From Streptomyces sp. NBC_00224 (GTDB taxonomy: Bacteria; Actinomycetota; Actinomycetes; Streptomycetales; Streptomycetaceae), in contig NZ_CP108106.1 in the NCBI RefSeq assembly GCF_041435195.1, positions 6,301,501-6,365,500 on the forward strand: a stretch of DNA of 64,000 nt. Direction: 5' to 3'. Numbering within the stretch: the first letter of the stretch is position 1; every line of letters begins with the position of its first letter. A program made the translations under genes and the position numbers. The notes beneath the pieces were generated by a model that worked only from the letters and a program-made list of their open reading frames with translations, was not told the DNA's origin and ran no database searches. Positions 9,881 through 22,020 of the stretch are shown here, one piece after another.

Positions 9881-10150
9881 ATGGAACTCGTCCTGAACCG
9901 CCGCCGTGTCCGCGACAAGGACGCCGACGGCATGGCTGTCGCCGCCTTCGTCCTCGGCCTGCTCGGCCTGCTGGTCATGAACGTCGTGCTCGGCCCGATG
10001 GCCATCGTGCTCGCCGGGCTCGCCCTGCGGTACCGCACCACCCGGCGCGGCCGCGCCTGGCTCGGACTCGCCCTCGGTATCGCCGACCTGGCGGTGCTCG
10101 CGGGCCTGGTCATGGCCGACGGAACCGTCTCCTGGGGGCTCGGCGCCTGA
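9881..10150 (+). CDS. DUF4190-like small membrane protein
   Basis: Membrane protein of 89 aa with a cytoplasmic N-terminus ([17 protein letters not shown]) and two long hydrophobic stretches separated by [12 protein letters not shown]. The pattern [15 protein letters not shown] ... [36 protein letters not shown] fits the DUF4190 family (two helices with a small basic loop). Starts 2 nt after the preceding small-protein stop, sharing its promoter. Followed 35 bp later by the cysteine desulfurase, which has its own promoter. Function unknown. Confidence 0.8.
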   Translation: MELVLNRRRVRDKDADGMAVAAFVLGLLGLLVMNVVLGPMAIVLAGLALRYRTTRRGRAWLGLALGIADLAVLAGLVMADGTVSWGLGA

Positions 10151-10169
10151 GGCCGGTCCCGGTGGCTCG

Positions 10170-10175
10170 TAGAAT
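10170..10175 (+). promoter_or_regulatory. -10 element of the cysteine desulfurase gene
   Basis: TAGAAT lies 10 nt before the ATG at 10186. The distance implies a leaderless or nearly leaderless transcript, and there is no Shine-Dalgarno in the gap. No convincing -35 is seen. Confidence 0.5.
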
Positions 10176-10185
10176 CGGGCCCACC

Positions 10186-11355
10186 ATGGCTTACCTCGAC
10201 CACGCCGCGACCACCCCGATGCTCCCCGAGGCGGTCCAGGCGATGACCGCCCAGCTCACCGCCACCGGCAACGCGTCCTCTCTGCATGCCGCCGGACGCC
10301 GGGCCCGCCGCAGTGCCGAGGAGGCCCGCGAAGAGCTCGCCGAGGCGCTCGGCGCGCGCCCCAGCGAGGTCGTCTTCACGGCCGGCGGCACCGAGGCCGA
10401 CAACCTCGCCGTCAAGGGCCTGTACTGGGCCCGCCGCGACGCCGACCCGCGCCGGGTCCGGGTCCTGGCCAGCCCCGTCGAGCACCACGCCGTGCTCGAC
10501 GCGGTCCACTGGCTCGCCGAACACGAGGGCGCGACGGTCGAGTACCTGCCCGTCGACCGGTACGGGCGGGTGCACCCGGAAGCCCTGCGCGAGGCGATCG
10601 CGCGCGACCCCTCCGACGTGGCCCTGGTCACCGTCATGTGGGCCAACAACGAGATCGGCACGGTCCTGCCGGTGGCGGAACTCGCCGCCGTGGCACGGGA
10701 GTTCGACGTCCCGATGCACGCCGACGCGGTCCAGGCCGTGGGCCAGCTCGACGTCGACTTCGCCGCATCGGGCCTGGCCGCGATGACGGTCTCGGGCCAC
10801 AAGATCGGCGGCCCGTACGGCATCGGGGCGCTGCTGCTCGGCCGTGAGTACACCCCCGTGCCCGTGCTGCACGGCGGCGGCCAGGAGCGCCACGTCCGCT
10901 CCGGCACGCTGGACGTCCCGGCGATCGCCGCCTTCGCGGTGGCGGGCCGGCTGGCCGCCGAGCGCCGCGCCGACTTCGCCCGCGAGGTCGGGGGCCTGCG
11001 CGACCAGCTGGTCGACGTGGTCCGCAAGGCGGTCCCGGAGGCGATCCTGGGCGGCGACCCGGCCCCGGGCGGCCGCCTCCCGGCGAACGCGCACTTCACC
11101 TTCCCCGGCTGCGAGGGTGACTCGCTGCTGCTGCTCCTGGACGCCCAGGGCATCGAGTGCTCCACCGGCTCCGCCTGCACGGCGGGTGTGGCCCAGCCCA
11201 GCCACGTCCTGCTCGCCACCGGCACCCCGCCCGACCTGGCCCGGGGCACCCTCCGCTTCTCCCTCGGCCACACCTCCACGGAAGCCGACGTCCAGGCGGT
11301 GGCGACCGCGATCGGCCCGGCGGTGGAGCGGGCGAGGACGGCGGGGCTGAGCTGA
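10186..11355 (+). CDS. Cysteine desulfurase (IscS/NifS type)
   Basis: PLP enzyme, 389 aa, that releases sulfur from cysteine as a protein persulfide plus alanine. Start [20 protein letters not shown] is the family N-terminus. The PLP lysine is in [12 protein letters not shown] (Lys206), the catalytic cysteine in STGSACTAG (Cys331), and HHAVLD and [10 protein letters not shown] form the cofactor pocket. It sits 88 bp upstream of mnmA on the same strand, so its likely main job is to feed sulfur to MnmA for tRNA 2-thiouridine, as IscS does elsewhere; supply to other thio-cofactors is also possible. A -10 10 nt before the ATG suggests a leaderless mRNA. Confidence 0.95.
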   Translation: MAYLDHAATTPMLPEAVQAMTAQLTATGNASSLHAAGRRARRSAEEAREELAEALGARPSEVVFTAGGTEADNLAVKGLYWARRDADPRRVRVLASPVEHHAVLDAVHWLAEHEGATVEYLPVDRYGRVHPEALREAIARDPSDVALVTVMWANNEIGTVLPVAELAAVAREFDVPMHADAVQAVGQLDVDFAASGLAAMTVSGHKIGGPYGIGALLLGREYTPVPVLHGGGQERHVRSGTLDVPAIAAFAVAGRLAAERRADFAREVGGLRDQLVDVVRKAVPEAILGGDPAPGGRLPANAHFTFPGCEGDSLLLLLDAQGIECSTGSACTAGVAQPSHVLLATGTPPDLARGTLRFSLGHTSTEADVQAVATAIGPAVERARTAGLS

Positions 11356-11443
11356 TCCCGGCGGGGTGCGGCGCCGCCCGCACCCCTCGCCCGGGATACT
11401 CGCGAGCCGCCCGCCCCTCACGGCACGTACCCTTATGGGTGCT

Positions 11444-12568
11444 ATGACGAAGACACCCCCGCGCCCCCTCCGCGTGCTCGCCGCCATGTCCGGTGGCGTC
11501 GACTCGGCCGTCGCCGCCGCCCGCGCCGCCGAGGCCGGCCACGACGTCACCGGCGTCCACCTCGCCCTGTCCGCGAACCCGCAGTCCTTCCGCACCGGCG
11601 CGCGGGGCTGCTGCACCATCGAGGACTCCCGCGACGCCCGCCGCGCAGCCGATGTCATCGGCATTCCCTTCTACGTCTGGGACCTCGCGGAACGCTTCCG
11701 CGAGGACGTCGTCGAGGACTTCGTCGCCGAGTACGAGGCGGGCCGCACTCCCAACCCGTGCCTGCGCTGCAACGAGAAGATCAAGTTCGCCGCGCTGCTC
11801 GACAAGGCCCTCGCCCTGGGCTTCGACGCCGTCTGCACCGGCCACTACGCCACCGTCGTCCTCAACGAGGACGGCAGCCGCGAGCTGCACCGCGCCAGCG
11901 ACATGGCCAAGGACCAGTCCTACGTCCTCGGCGTCCTCGACGAGAAGCAGCTCGCCCACGCGATGTTCCCGCTCGGCGACACGCTCACCACCAAGGACGA
12001 GATCCGGGCCGAGGCCGAGCGCCGGGGTCTGGCCGTCGCCAAGAAGCCGGACAGCCACGACATCTGCTTCATCGCCGACGGCGACACCCAGGGCTTCCTC
12101 GCCAACCGGCTCGGCAAGGCCGAGGGCGACATCGTCGACGAGTCCGGCACGAAGGTCGGCTCCCACGAGGGCGCCTACGGCTTCACCATCGGCCAGCGCA
12201 AGGGTCTGCGCATCGGCCACCCGGCCGCCGACGGCAAGCCCCGCTACGTCCTGGACATCTCCCCGGTGAACAACACGGTCACCGTCGGCCCCGTCGAGGC
12301 CCTGGACGTCACCGGCCTGACCGCGATCAAGCCCCGCTGGTGCGGCGACGCCCCGGCCGGCCCCGGCACGTACACCGCCCAGCTGCGCGCCCACGGCGGC
12401 GAGACGGCGGTGACGGCGGAGCCGGTGGGCGGCGAGCTGGTGGTGAGCTTCGCCGAGCCGGTGCGCGGCATCGCGCCCGGCCAGGCGATCGTGCTCTACG
12501 ACGGCACGCGCGTGGTGGGGTCGGCGACGATCGCGACCACCACGCGACGTACCGAAGCGCTGGCCTAG
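11444..12568 (+). CDS. mnmA: tRNA-specific 2-thiouridylase MnmA
   Basis: Forms 2-thiouridine at wobble position 34 of tRNA Lys, Glu and Gln. The PP-loop is [12 protein letters not shown] near residue 14. The catalytic cysteines are in [13 protein letters not shown] and [10 protein letters not shown], and the tRNA-binding GHYA and KDQSYVLG motifs are present; [12 protein letters not shown] marks the central domain. Length 374 aa is normal. ATG 11444 is preferred to the in-frame ATG at 11435 because TACCCTTAT ending at 11437 looks like an extended -10, giving a leaderless mRNA at 11444; this is not certain. The stop codon overlaps that of the convergent DUF427 gene (shared CTAG). Confidence 0.95.
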   Translation: MTKTPPRPLRVLAAMSGGVDSAVAAARAAEAGHDVTGVHLALSANPQSFRTGARGCCTIEDSRDARRAADVIGIPFYVWDLAERFREDVVEDFVAEYEAGRTPNPCLRCNEKIKFAALLDKALALGFDAVCTGHYATVVLNEDGSRELHRASDMAKDQSYVLGVLDEKQLAHAMFPLGDTLTTKDEIRAEAERRGLAVAKKPDSHDICFIADGDTQGFLANRLGKAEGDIVDESGTKVGSHEGAYGFTIGQRKGLRIGHPAADGKPRYVLDISPVNNTVTVGPVEALDVTGLTAIKPRWCGDAPAGPGTYTAQLRAHGGETAVTAEPVGGELVVSFAEPVRGIAPGQAIVLYDGTRVVGSATIATTTRRTEALA

Positions 12569-12987
12569 TCCGCAGTAGGGGCGCCGGCCTCCGTGCCTAT
12601 GAAGCACAGGTGGTCCTTTATCAACGTCACGGCCGCCAGCGGCTCGTGGTAGGACCAGGCTATGTCCGGCGCGTCCGGCAGCGACCAGTACGAGGCGACT
12701 CCCTTGTACGGGCACGTGGTTCGGGTGTCCGACGGGCTCAGCAGGTCCAGCCGGACGTCCTCGGGCGGCAGGTAATAGCGGACCGGCAGGCCGTCCTCGC
12801 GCACCAGCAGCGAGCGGGTGCTGTCGGCGAGCACCTGCCCGCCCCACATCACGCGGACGCGCAGCGCGCCCTCCCCGGCGGCCTCGGCCGTGACGAGGTG
12901 ATCCGGGTCGTAGGGCGGAGGCGGGCCCGGCGGGGGAGTGGCCGCGTTCGTCGGCTCGGCGAGAATCGTGTGAATCGTCGTAGTCAT
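12565..12987 (-). CDS. DUF427 domain protein
   Basis: Cytoplasmic protein of 140 aa. The DUF427 signature is clear: [21 protein letters not shown], then the conserved [14 protein letters not shown] and a late [12 protein letters not shown]. The domain is a small beta-barrel of unknown biochemical activity. The N-terminal 28 residues are Pro-rich and probably flexible. Its TAG stop shares CTAG with the mnmA stop, so the convergent transcripts must overlap. Divergent from the LOG-like gene with 104 bp between. Confidence 0.88.
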   Translation of the reverse strand: MTTTIHTILAEPTNAATPPPGPPPPYDPDHLVTAEAAGEGALRVRVMWGGQVLADSTRSLLVREDGLPVRYYLPPEDVRLDLLSPSDTRTTCPYKGVASYWSLPDAPDIAWSYHEPLAAVTLIKDHLCFIGTEAGAPTAD

Positions 12988-13091
12988 GCCCGCTCAACGG
13001 CCCGTCGCCCGCCGGTTGTTCCCCCGATTCGCCGTTCGGGACACTGTTCACCCGTTCGAGTGGCGGAGGTGTCCCGGCGTACGGTTGAGCC

Positions 13092-13631
13092 ATGAACATC
13101 TGCGTCTTCCTCTCCGCCGCCGACCTCGACGACCGCTACACCGTCCCCGCCCGCGAGTTCGCCGAGCTGCTCGGCAAGGGCGGCCACACCCTCGTGTGGG
13201 GCGGCTCGGAGAGCGGTCTGATGAAGGTCGTCGCGGACGGCGTGCAGGAGGCGGGCGGACGCCTCGTCGGTGTCTCCGTCGACTTCCTCGCGGCCAAGGC
13301 CCGCGCCAACGCCGACGAGATGGTCATCGCCAAGGACCTCGCGGAGCGCAAGGCGCTGCTCCTGGACCGGGCCGACGCCGTGGTCATCATGGTCGGCGGC
13401 ACCGGCACCCTCGACGAGGCCACCGAGATCCTGGAGCTGAAGAAGCACGGCAAGCACACCAAGCCGGTGGTGCTGCTGAACACCGCGGGGTTCTACGACG
13501 GCCTCAAGGAGCAGTTCCGCCGCATGGACAACGAGGGCTTCCTGCCGCTGCCCCTCACTGACCTGGTCTTCTTCGCGGAGGACGCGGTCGCCGCCCTCGC
13601 CTACCTGGAGGAGTCTGCCGGCATCCAGTAG
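13092..13631 (+). CDS. LOG-family protein (nucleoside 5'-monophosphate phosphoribohydrolase-like), variant motif
   Basis: Rossmann-fold protein of 179 aa. WGGSESGLMKVVADGVQEAGGRLVGVS matches the first LOG motif. The second, normally PGGxGTxxE, reads VGGTGTLDEATEI: the proline is replaced by valine but the Gly-Gly-Gly-Thr-Glu residues for phosphate binding and catalysis remain. LOG proteins cleave the ribose-5-phosphate from nucleotides, including cytokinin precursors. TACGGT at 13080-13085, 6 nt before the ATG, suggests a leaderless mRNA. The SDR gene begins 7 bp after the stop, so the two, and probably metE-like and ligA beyond, are co-transcribed. Substrate not predictable. Confidence 0.85.
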   Translation: MNICVFLSAADLDDRYTVPAREFAELLGKGGHTLVWGGSESGLMKVVADGVQEAGGRLVGVSVDFLAAKARANADEMVIAKDLAERKALLLDRADAVVIMVGGTGTLDEATEILELKKHGKHTKPVVLLNTAGFYDGLKEQFRRMDNEGFLPLPLTDLVFFAEDAVAALAYLEESAGIQ

Positions 13632-13638
13632 TGCGAGC

Positions 13639-14333
13639 ATGTCGGGTATGGCTACACACCTGATCACTGGGGCAGGCTCCGGCATCGGCGCGGCGGTGGC
13701 GCGGCGGCTGCACGAGCGCGGCGACGAACTCCTGCTGCTCGCGCGCGACGCCGGGCGCGCCAAGGAACTCGCGGGGCGCTTCCCCGGCGCCCGCACGCTC
13801 GTCGCGGACCTCGCCGACCCGGACCGCATCTCCAAGTCGCTCGGCATGCAGCCGATGCCGGACCACCTCGACTCCCTCCTGCACATCGCGGGCGTCGTCG
13901 ACCTCGGCCCTGTCGGCGAGCTCCGCCCCAAGACCTGGCACCAGCAGCTCAACGCGAACCTGATCTCGCCCGCCGAGCTCACCCGCCTCTTCCTGCCCCA
14001 GCTGCGTGCGGCCCGCGGCCACGTCCTGTTCGTGAACTCCGGCGCCGGGCTCAACGCGCACGCCGAGTGGGGCGCGTACGCCGCCTCCAAGCACGGCCTG
14101 AAGGCGCTGGCGGACTCGCTGCGCCACGAGGAGCACGCGGGCGGGGTGCGCGTCACCTCCGTCTACCCGGGGCGCACCGCCAGCCCCATGCAGGCCAAGG
14201 TGCACTCGCAGGAGGGCAAGGAGTACGTCCCGGCGAACTTCATCGACCCCGAGTCGGTGGCGACCACGATCGTCATGGCGATCGACCTGCCGCGCGACGC
14301 CGAGGTCAACGACCTGACGGTGCGGCCGGGCCG

Positions 14334-14337
<4 letters not shown>
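13639..14337 (+). CDS. Short-chain dehydrogenase/reductase (SDR)
   Basis: NAD(P)-dependent oxidoreductase of 232 aa. The cofactor motif is TGAGSGIG at the extreme N-terminus, the NNAG-equivalent is LHIAGVV, and the catalytic triad is Ser in FVNSGAG with YAASK (Tyr and Lys) near residues 148-152. VYPGRTASPMQAK is the substrate-loop region. The start could also be ATG 13648 (MATHLITGAGSG); neither has a strong ribosome site. The stop overlaps the start of the methionine-synthase-like gene (ATGA), so the genes are coupled. The substrate is unknown. Confidence 0.9.
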
Positions 14338-17586
<3,249 letters not shown>

Positions 17587-17839
17587 CAGGAGTGGAGGGC
17601 TCCTCTCGGACGGCGTTCGGTCACCCGTTCAGCGCATAGCAGACGGGCCGTGGTGGCCAGGTGGCATTCGGGCAAGAGCTGTAGACCGCTGCCCGTCAGA
17701 GCCCTCCGCGGCCTACTGTTGTGATGAGCGCCAGTCGTGCACGGCTGAAACGGGGAGCTTGGGGGAGTTCCCGGTCGTGGTGGCATGACTTAGGGGCCAT
17801 CGCGTGGCATCGGCACCGCCGGCTGTGAGAGGGACGGGA

Positions 17840-19954
17840 ATGAAACCGACCGAGAGCGCCGCCCCGGCCACACGGCTGCGCGGGTTCGCGGGATTCTCCT
17901 CCAGGCTGACCGCAGGAGTCCTCGGGACCGCCGCCCTCGCCCTGGCCGTGGGGTTCTACCGGGCCCTCGACACGGGCGACGCCCTCTTCCCCGGCTCCAC
18001 CACGGGCTGGGCGCTGGCCGTCCTCACCGGGATCATCGTGGGCCATCTGGTCGCGCTCGGGCGCGACCGCTGGTGGGGCGGCACCGGTTCCGGCGCCGCC
18101 CTCACACTCGCCGTGCTGCTCCTGTACGGCTGGGTGCCGGCCGGGCTCGTCTCCATGGCGGTGGTGGTGCTCGTCGGCGCGGCCCGCCGCCACCGCTGGC
18201 GCCAGGGCGTGCTGCACGGCGCGGTCGACGTCCTCGGCATCGGCGCGGCCGCGCTGGTGCTCGCCGTGTTCGGCCACCACCCCAGCGTCCGCTCACCCTG
18301 GTGGCCCACCGACTGGACGGTCTCCTCTGCGCCGGTGGTGGTCCTGGCCGCCGGAACGTATCTGGTGGTCACCCGGATACTGCTCTGGTACGCGCTGGCG
18401 CCGCGCGGCGGCGGACTGCCCACGGTCGCCCGGACGGCCCTGCTGCGGCAGGGCCTCGTCGCGGTCGCCCTGCTCGGCATCGCCCCGCTGATCTGCGTGG
18501 TCGCGATGGCCCTGCCGGTCCTGCTGCCGCTCTTCGCGGTCCCGCTGATCGCCCTCGACTCCACTCTGTGGATCGCCCGCGCCCGCGCCGAGGAGCAACT
18601 GCGCGACCCGCTCACCGGACTGCCCAACCGCCAGTGGCTCCTGGAGCGCACCTGGGCGGCCCTGGAAGAGGCCGAGGGCCCCGGCAACCGGGCCGCTCTA
18701 GTCCTGATCGACATGGACCGGTTCCGCTCGGTCAACGACACCCTCGGACACCTCGCCGGAGACCGGCTGCTCCTCCAGATCGCCGAACGGCTGCGGCTCG
18801 CCCTGCCGCGCGGCGCCGAGGCGGCCCGGCTCGGCGGCGACGAGTTCGCCGTGCTGCTGCCCGTGGCGGACTCCGCGACCAGCACCATGCGGATAGCCCG
18901 CGGCCTGGTCGCCGAGCTCTCCTCGCCGCTCGACCTCGACGGGCTCACCCTGGTTCTGGAGGCCAGCGCGGGCGTCTCGGTCTACCCCGACCACGCGCTG
19001 GACGCGGAGGGGCTGCTGCGCCGGGCGGACGTGGCGATGTACCAGGCCAAGCGGGACCGCACGGGCGTGGAGGTGTACGAGTCGAAGCGCGACTCCAACA
19101 CCCCCGACCGGCTGGGCCTGTTGGGCGATCTGCGGCGCGCGCTCGACGCGGGCGACGTGGAGCTCCACTACCAGCCGAAGGTCCGCTTCGACGGCCAGGT
19201 GGCCGGGCTTGAGGCGCTGGTGCGCTGGGTGCACCCGGAGCGCGGCCGGGTCCCTCCCGACGAGTTCATCGCCATCGCGGAGTCCTCGGGGCTGATGCCG
19301 CACCTGACCGAGTACGTCCTGGAGACCGCGCTCGCCCAGGTCGCCCGGTGGCGGGCGCAGGGGCTGAACGTCCCGGTCGCGGTGAACGTGTCGCCGCGCG
19401 ACGTCCACACCCCGGGCTTCGCGGGCGCGGTGGCGGCCCGGCTGGCCCGGCACGGGGTCCCGGCGGGCTCCCTCCAGCTGGAGATAACCGAGCACGTCCT
19501 CCTGGAGGACCCGCAGCGGGCCGCCGACACCCTGGCGGGCCTGACCAGCCACGGCGTGAAGATGTCCCTGGACGACTTCGGCACGGGGTACTCGTCGCTG
19601 GTGCATCTGCGCCGGCTCCCCGTCAGCGAACTCAAGATCGACCGCTCCTTCGTGGCCCGGCTCGCCGTCGACAACGAGGACGCCGAGATCGTCCGCTGCA
19701 CCCTCGACCTCGCCCACTCCCTGGGCCTGCTCGTCGTCGCCGAGGGCGTCGAGGACGACGAGACCTGGGAGCGCCTGCGCGACCTGGGGTGCGACGCCGT
19801 CCAGGGCTGGCTGGTCGCCGCCGCGATGCCGCCCGCCGAGGCCACCGCCTGGCTGCTCGCCCGCGGCTCGCGCGGCTGGCAGCGCCCCGCCGACCTGGAG
19901 GCGGCGGCCAACCTGGCCGCGGCCGAGGAGCCGTCGGGCACGCCGGTCCAGTGA
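17840..19954 (+). CDS. rmdB: Membrane-bound GGDEF-EAL protein (RmdB-like c-di-GMP phosphodiesterase)
   Basis: 704 aa. About seven hydrophobic segments (residues 15-245) anchor a cytoplasmic GGDEF domain with intact LGGDEF (near 331) and an EAL domain. The I-site RxxD is absent (PRGA in its place), so product inhibition is unlikely. The EAL domain keeps the catalytic set: EAL, VNVSP, LEITEH, DDFGTGYSS, LKIDRSF, AEGVE and VQGW. S. coelicolor RmdB (SCO5495), also next to ligA, is a c-di-GMP phosphodiesterase affecting aerial development; identity is inferred from position and domains. ATG 17840 has AGGGACGGG just upstream; an in-frame GTG at 17804 is less likely. Confidence 0.9.
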   Translation: MKPTESAAPATRLRGFAGFSSRLTAGVLGTAALALAVGFYRALDTGDALFPGSTTGWALAVLTGIIVGHLVALGRDRWWGGTGSGAALTLAVLLLYGWVPAGLVSMAVVVLVGAARRHRWRQGVLHGAVDVLGIGAAALVLAVFGHHPSVRSPWWPTDWTVSSAPVVVLAAGTYLVVTRILLWYALAPRGGGLPTVARTALLRQGLVAVALLGIAPLICVVAMALPVLLPLFAVPLIALDSTLWIARARAEEQLRDPLTGLPNRQWLLERTWAALEEAEGPGNRAALVLIDMDRFRSVNDTLGHLAGDRLLLQIAERLRLALPRGAEAARLGGDEFAVLLPVADSATSTMRIARGLVAELSSPLDLDGLTLVLEASAGVSVYPDHALDAEGLLRRADVAMYQAKRDRTGVEVYESKRDSNTPDRLGLLGDLRRALDAGDVELHYQPKVRFDGQVAGLEALVRWVHPERGRVPPDEFIAIAESSGLMPHLTEYVLETALAQVARWRAQGLNVPVAVNVSPRDVHTPGFAGAVAARLARHGVPAGSLQLEITEHVLLEDPQRAADTLAGLTSHGVKMSLDDFGTGYSSLVHLRRLPVSELKIDRSFVARLAVDNEDAEIVRCTLDLAHSLGLLVVAEGVEDDETWERLRDLGCDAVQGWLVAAAMPPAEATAWLLARGSRGWQRPADLEAAANLAAAEEPSGTPVQ

Positions 19955-19979
19955 CCCGGCGCGCCCGTCCTCGCGGTGC

Positions 19980-21956
19980 TCAGCCCGAGTGGACCGTGCC
20001 CGCGTACCGCTGGACGAACCGGGTGCCCGCGTCCGACGTCACCGTAACGTCGTAGCGGCCTTCCAGGACACGCCAGTTGAGCGAGCCGTGGCCGTGCGGG
20101 CCCACCCAGACCGTGCGCGCGCCCCGCGCGTCGTCGTCGGCCGTGACCGTGAACGCGGTCGCCGTGTCACCGGAGTTGGCGAACCGCAGCTCCACCGTGG
20201 CGCGCTCCGGCCGGGCGCCGCGCAGAACCGCCGTCGCCGACGGCGCGGCCGCTCCCGCCTCGCGGCCCGCCCGGACGACCGTGCCCGAGAAGCGCCGCAG
20301 GAAGCCGTCGGCGCCGTGCACGGCGAAGTCGTAGCGGCCGTCCGTCTCGGCGGTGTCCCAGACGTACGTGGCGCGCGCCCCGGGGGCCACCGTGAACGGC
20401 GTACCGGTGAACGGCTTGAGGACGTTCGGCAGGACCAGGAAGTGGAAGGTCTCGCTCCCGTGGTTGGCGAGCGTGCAGGTGACCTTGCCGGAGACCCGGT
20501 CCACCGAGACGTCCGCCCACGGGCGGTACGGCAGCGCGCGGTGCGGACGGGAGCCCGGCTCCTGGGTGGCCATGGACTGGGCGCCGTTGCCGGGCAGCTT
20601 CACCGCGGGCAGCGCGTTGCCCGCGTCCGCCTTCGCCATCAGGGCCGTGGTGTCGGGCAGCCGCGGAATCGAGTAGTCCGGCTTGCTGAAGTCGAAGCAG
20701 CTGGTCAGATCGCCGCAGACGGCCCGGCGCCAGTCCGAGATGTTGGGCTCCCGCACCCCGGTGACGACCTCAAGGAAGCGCAGGACCGATGTGTGGTCGA
20801 ACACCTGGGAGTTGACCCAGCCGCCGCGCGACCAGGGCGATATCGCCCACAGCGGCACCCGGTTGCCGAGCCCGATGGGCCGCCCGCCGGCGAACTCGTC
20901 GGGCGTGCCCGGCTCGGGGAACGGCGGCGGCACATGGTCGAAGTAGCCGTCGTTCTCGTCGTACATCAGCAGGAAGACCGTGTGCTTCCACACCTCGGGG
21001 TTGGCGAACAGCGACTGGAGGGCGGTGTTCACCCAGTGCGCCCCGTAGTCGGGGCTCGCGGCCGGGTGTTCGCAGAACAGGTACGGCGCCACCAGCCACG
21101 ACACCGTCGGCAGCGTGCCGTCCTTGCAGTGCTGGTCGAACGCGGTGAGGTCGAACTTCGTCATCGCGTTGACGTACCGGGGGTCGTCCTTGGGGAAGGC
21201 GTGGAACTGCTTGAAGTACGACAGCCCGTTGTCGTCGTAGTCGCCGGTCCGGTCGTCCTTGCTGGGGTTGTGGTAGACGCGCCAGCTCACCCCGGCCGTC
21301 TCCAGGCGCTCGGCGTACGTCGTCCAGTCCGCGACCGGGTTGTCGGTGACCGGGGTGTTGTCCGTCCAGGGGCCGGTGGTGCCGTCCTTGCCGGGGCCGC
21401 AGGTGCCCGACCACAGATACAGCCGGTTGGGGTCGGTGGGCCCGGCCTGCGAGCAGAAGTAGCCGTCGCAGAGCGTGAACGCGTCGGCGAGGGCGTACTG
21501 GTAGGGGATGTCCTCGCGGGTGAAGTAGCCCATGGTGCGCTCGCCCTTGGCGGCGACCCACTTGTTCATCGCGCCGCCGTTGATCGCGGTGTGGCCGGTG
21601 CCCCAGTCGTGCGGCAGCCCGCCCGCGTTCTGCGCGTTGTACTTGGTGGTGTCCATCCGGAACGGCAGGACGAAGCCGTCGGCGCGGCCCGGGCTCGGCT
21701 GGCGGAAGACGGAGTCGCCGCCGGGGAGGGTCAGCGCCTGGCGGTCGTCGAAGCCGCGGGCGCCGGAGAGGGTGCCGAAGTAGTGGTCGAAGCTGCGGTT
21801 CTCCTGCATCAGGATCACTACGTGCTTCACGTCCTCGACACTGCCCTCGGCGCGCGCCCCGGTGACGGCGGCGGCGGTCTCGGGCAGGCCGACGGCAGCG
21901 GCGGCGGCGGTCGCGGCGGACGCGCCCACGAAGGCGCGGCGGCTCAGCGGAGTCAT
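19980..21956 (-). CDS. Phosphocholine-type phospholipase C, Tat-exported
   Basis: Secreted phosphoesterase of 658 aa. The N-terminus has a twin-arginine signal (SRRAFVGASAATAAAAAVGLP). Family motifs include MQENRSFDHYFGTLSG near residue 50, SQAGPTDPNRLYLWSG, and DENDGYFDHVPPP (metal site). Two C-terminal beta domains of the DUF756 type follow (around residues 470-560 and 570-655), as in Pseudomonas PlcH/PlcN and streptomycete enzymes. It hydrolyses phosphatidylcholine or sphingomyelin headgroups in relatives and is often phosphate-regulated; no PHO box was identified. Lies 58 bp downstream of the endonuclease/phosphatase-fold gene on the same strand, across a 12-bp tandem repeat, so likely co-transcribed. 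Confidence 0.92.
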   Translation of the reverse strand: MTPLSRRAFVGASAATAAAAAVGLPETAAAVTGARAEGSVEDVKHVVILMQENRSFDHYFGTLSGARGFDDRQALTLPGGDSVFRQPSPGRADGFVLPFRMDTTKYNAQNAGGLPHDWGTGHTAINGGAMNKWVAAKGERTMGYFTREDIPYQYALADAFTLCDGYFCSQAGPTDPNRLYLWSGTCGPGKDGTTGPWTDNTPVTDNPVADWTTYAERLETAGVSWRVYHNPSKDDRTGDYDDNGLSYFKQFHAFPKDDPRYVNAMTKFDLTAFDQHCKDGTLPTVSWLVAPYLFCEHPAASPDYGAHWVNTALQSLFANPEVWKHTVFLLMYDENDGYFDHVPPPFPEPGTPDEFAGGRPIGLGNRVPLWAISPWSRGGWVNSQVFDHTSVLRFLEVVTGVREPNISDWRRAVCGDLTSCFDFSKPDYSIPRLPDTTALMAKADAGNALPAVKLPGNGAQSMATQEPGSRPHRALPYRPWADVSVDRVSGKVTCTLANHGSETFHFLVLPNVLKPFTGTPFTVAPGARATYVWDTAETDGRYDFAVHGADGFLRRFSGTVVRAGREAGAAAPSATAVLRGARPERATVELRFANSGDTATAFTVTADDDARGARTVWVGPHGHGSLNWRVLEGRYDVTVTSDAGTRFVQRYAGTVHSG

Positions 21957-21972
21957 GTCAGCGATGTCCTTC

Positions 21973-22020
21973 GAAAGCTCAGGTGAAAGCTCAGGTGAAA
22001 GCTCGGGCGGAGGCTCAGTG
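21973..22020. repeat. 12-bp tandem repeat, four units
   Basis: GAAAGCTCAGGT occurs exactly at 21973-21984 and 21985-21996, then as GAAAGCTCGGGC (21997-22008) and GGAGGCTCAGTG (22009-22020). The array spans the 3' end of the upstream minus-strand gene, including its stop, and the leader of the phospholipase gene. Copy number could vary between strains. Confidence 0.85.

Noticed and set aside
9847..10185. An N-terminal extension of the cysteine desulfurase back to 9847.
   Set aside because: It would read through two small membrane-protein genes in another frame; the family N-terminus and a -10 box place the start at 10186.
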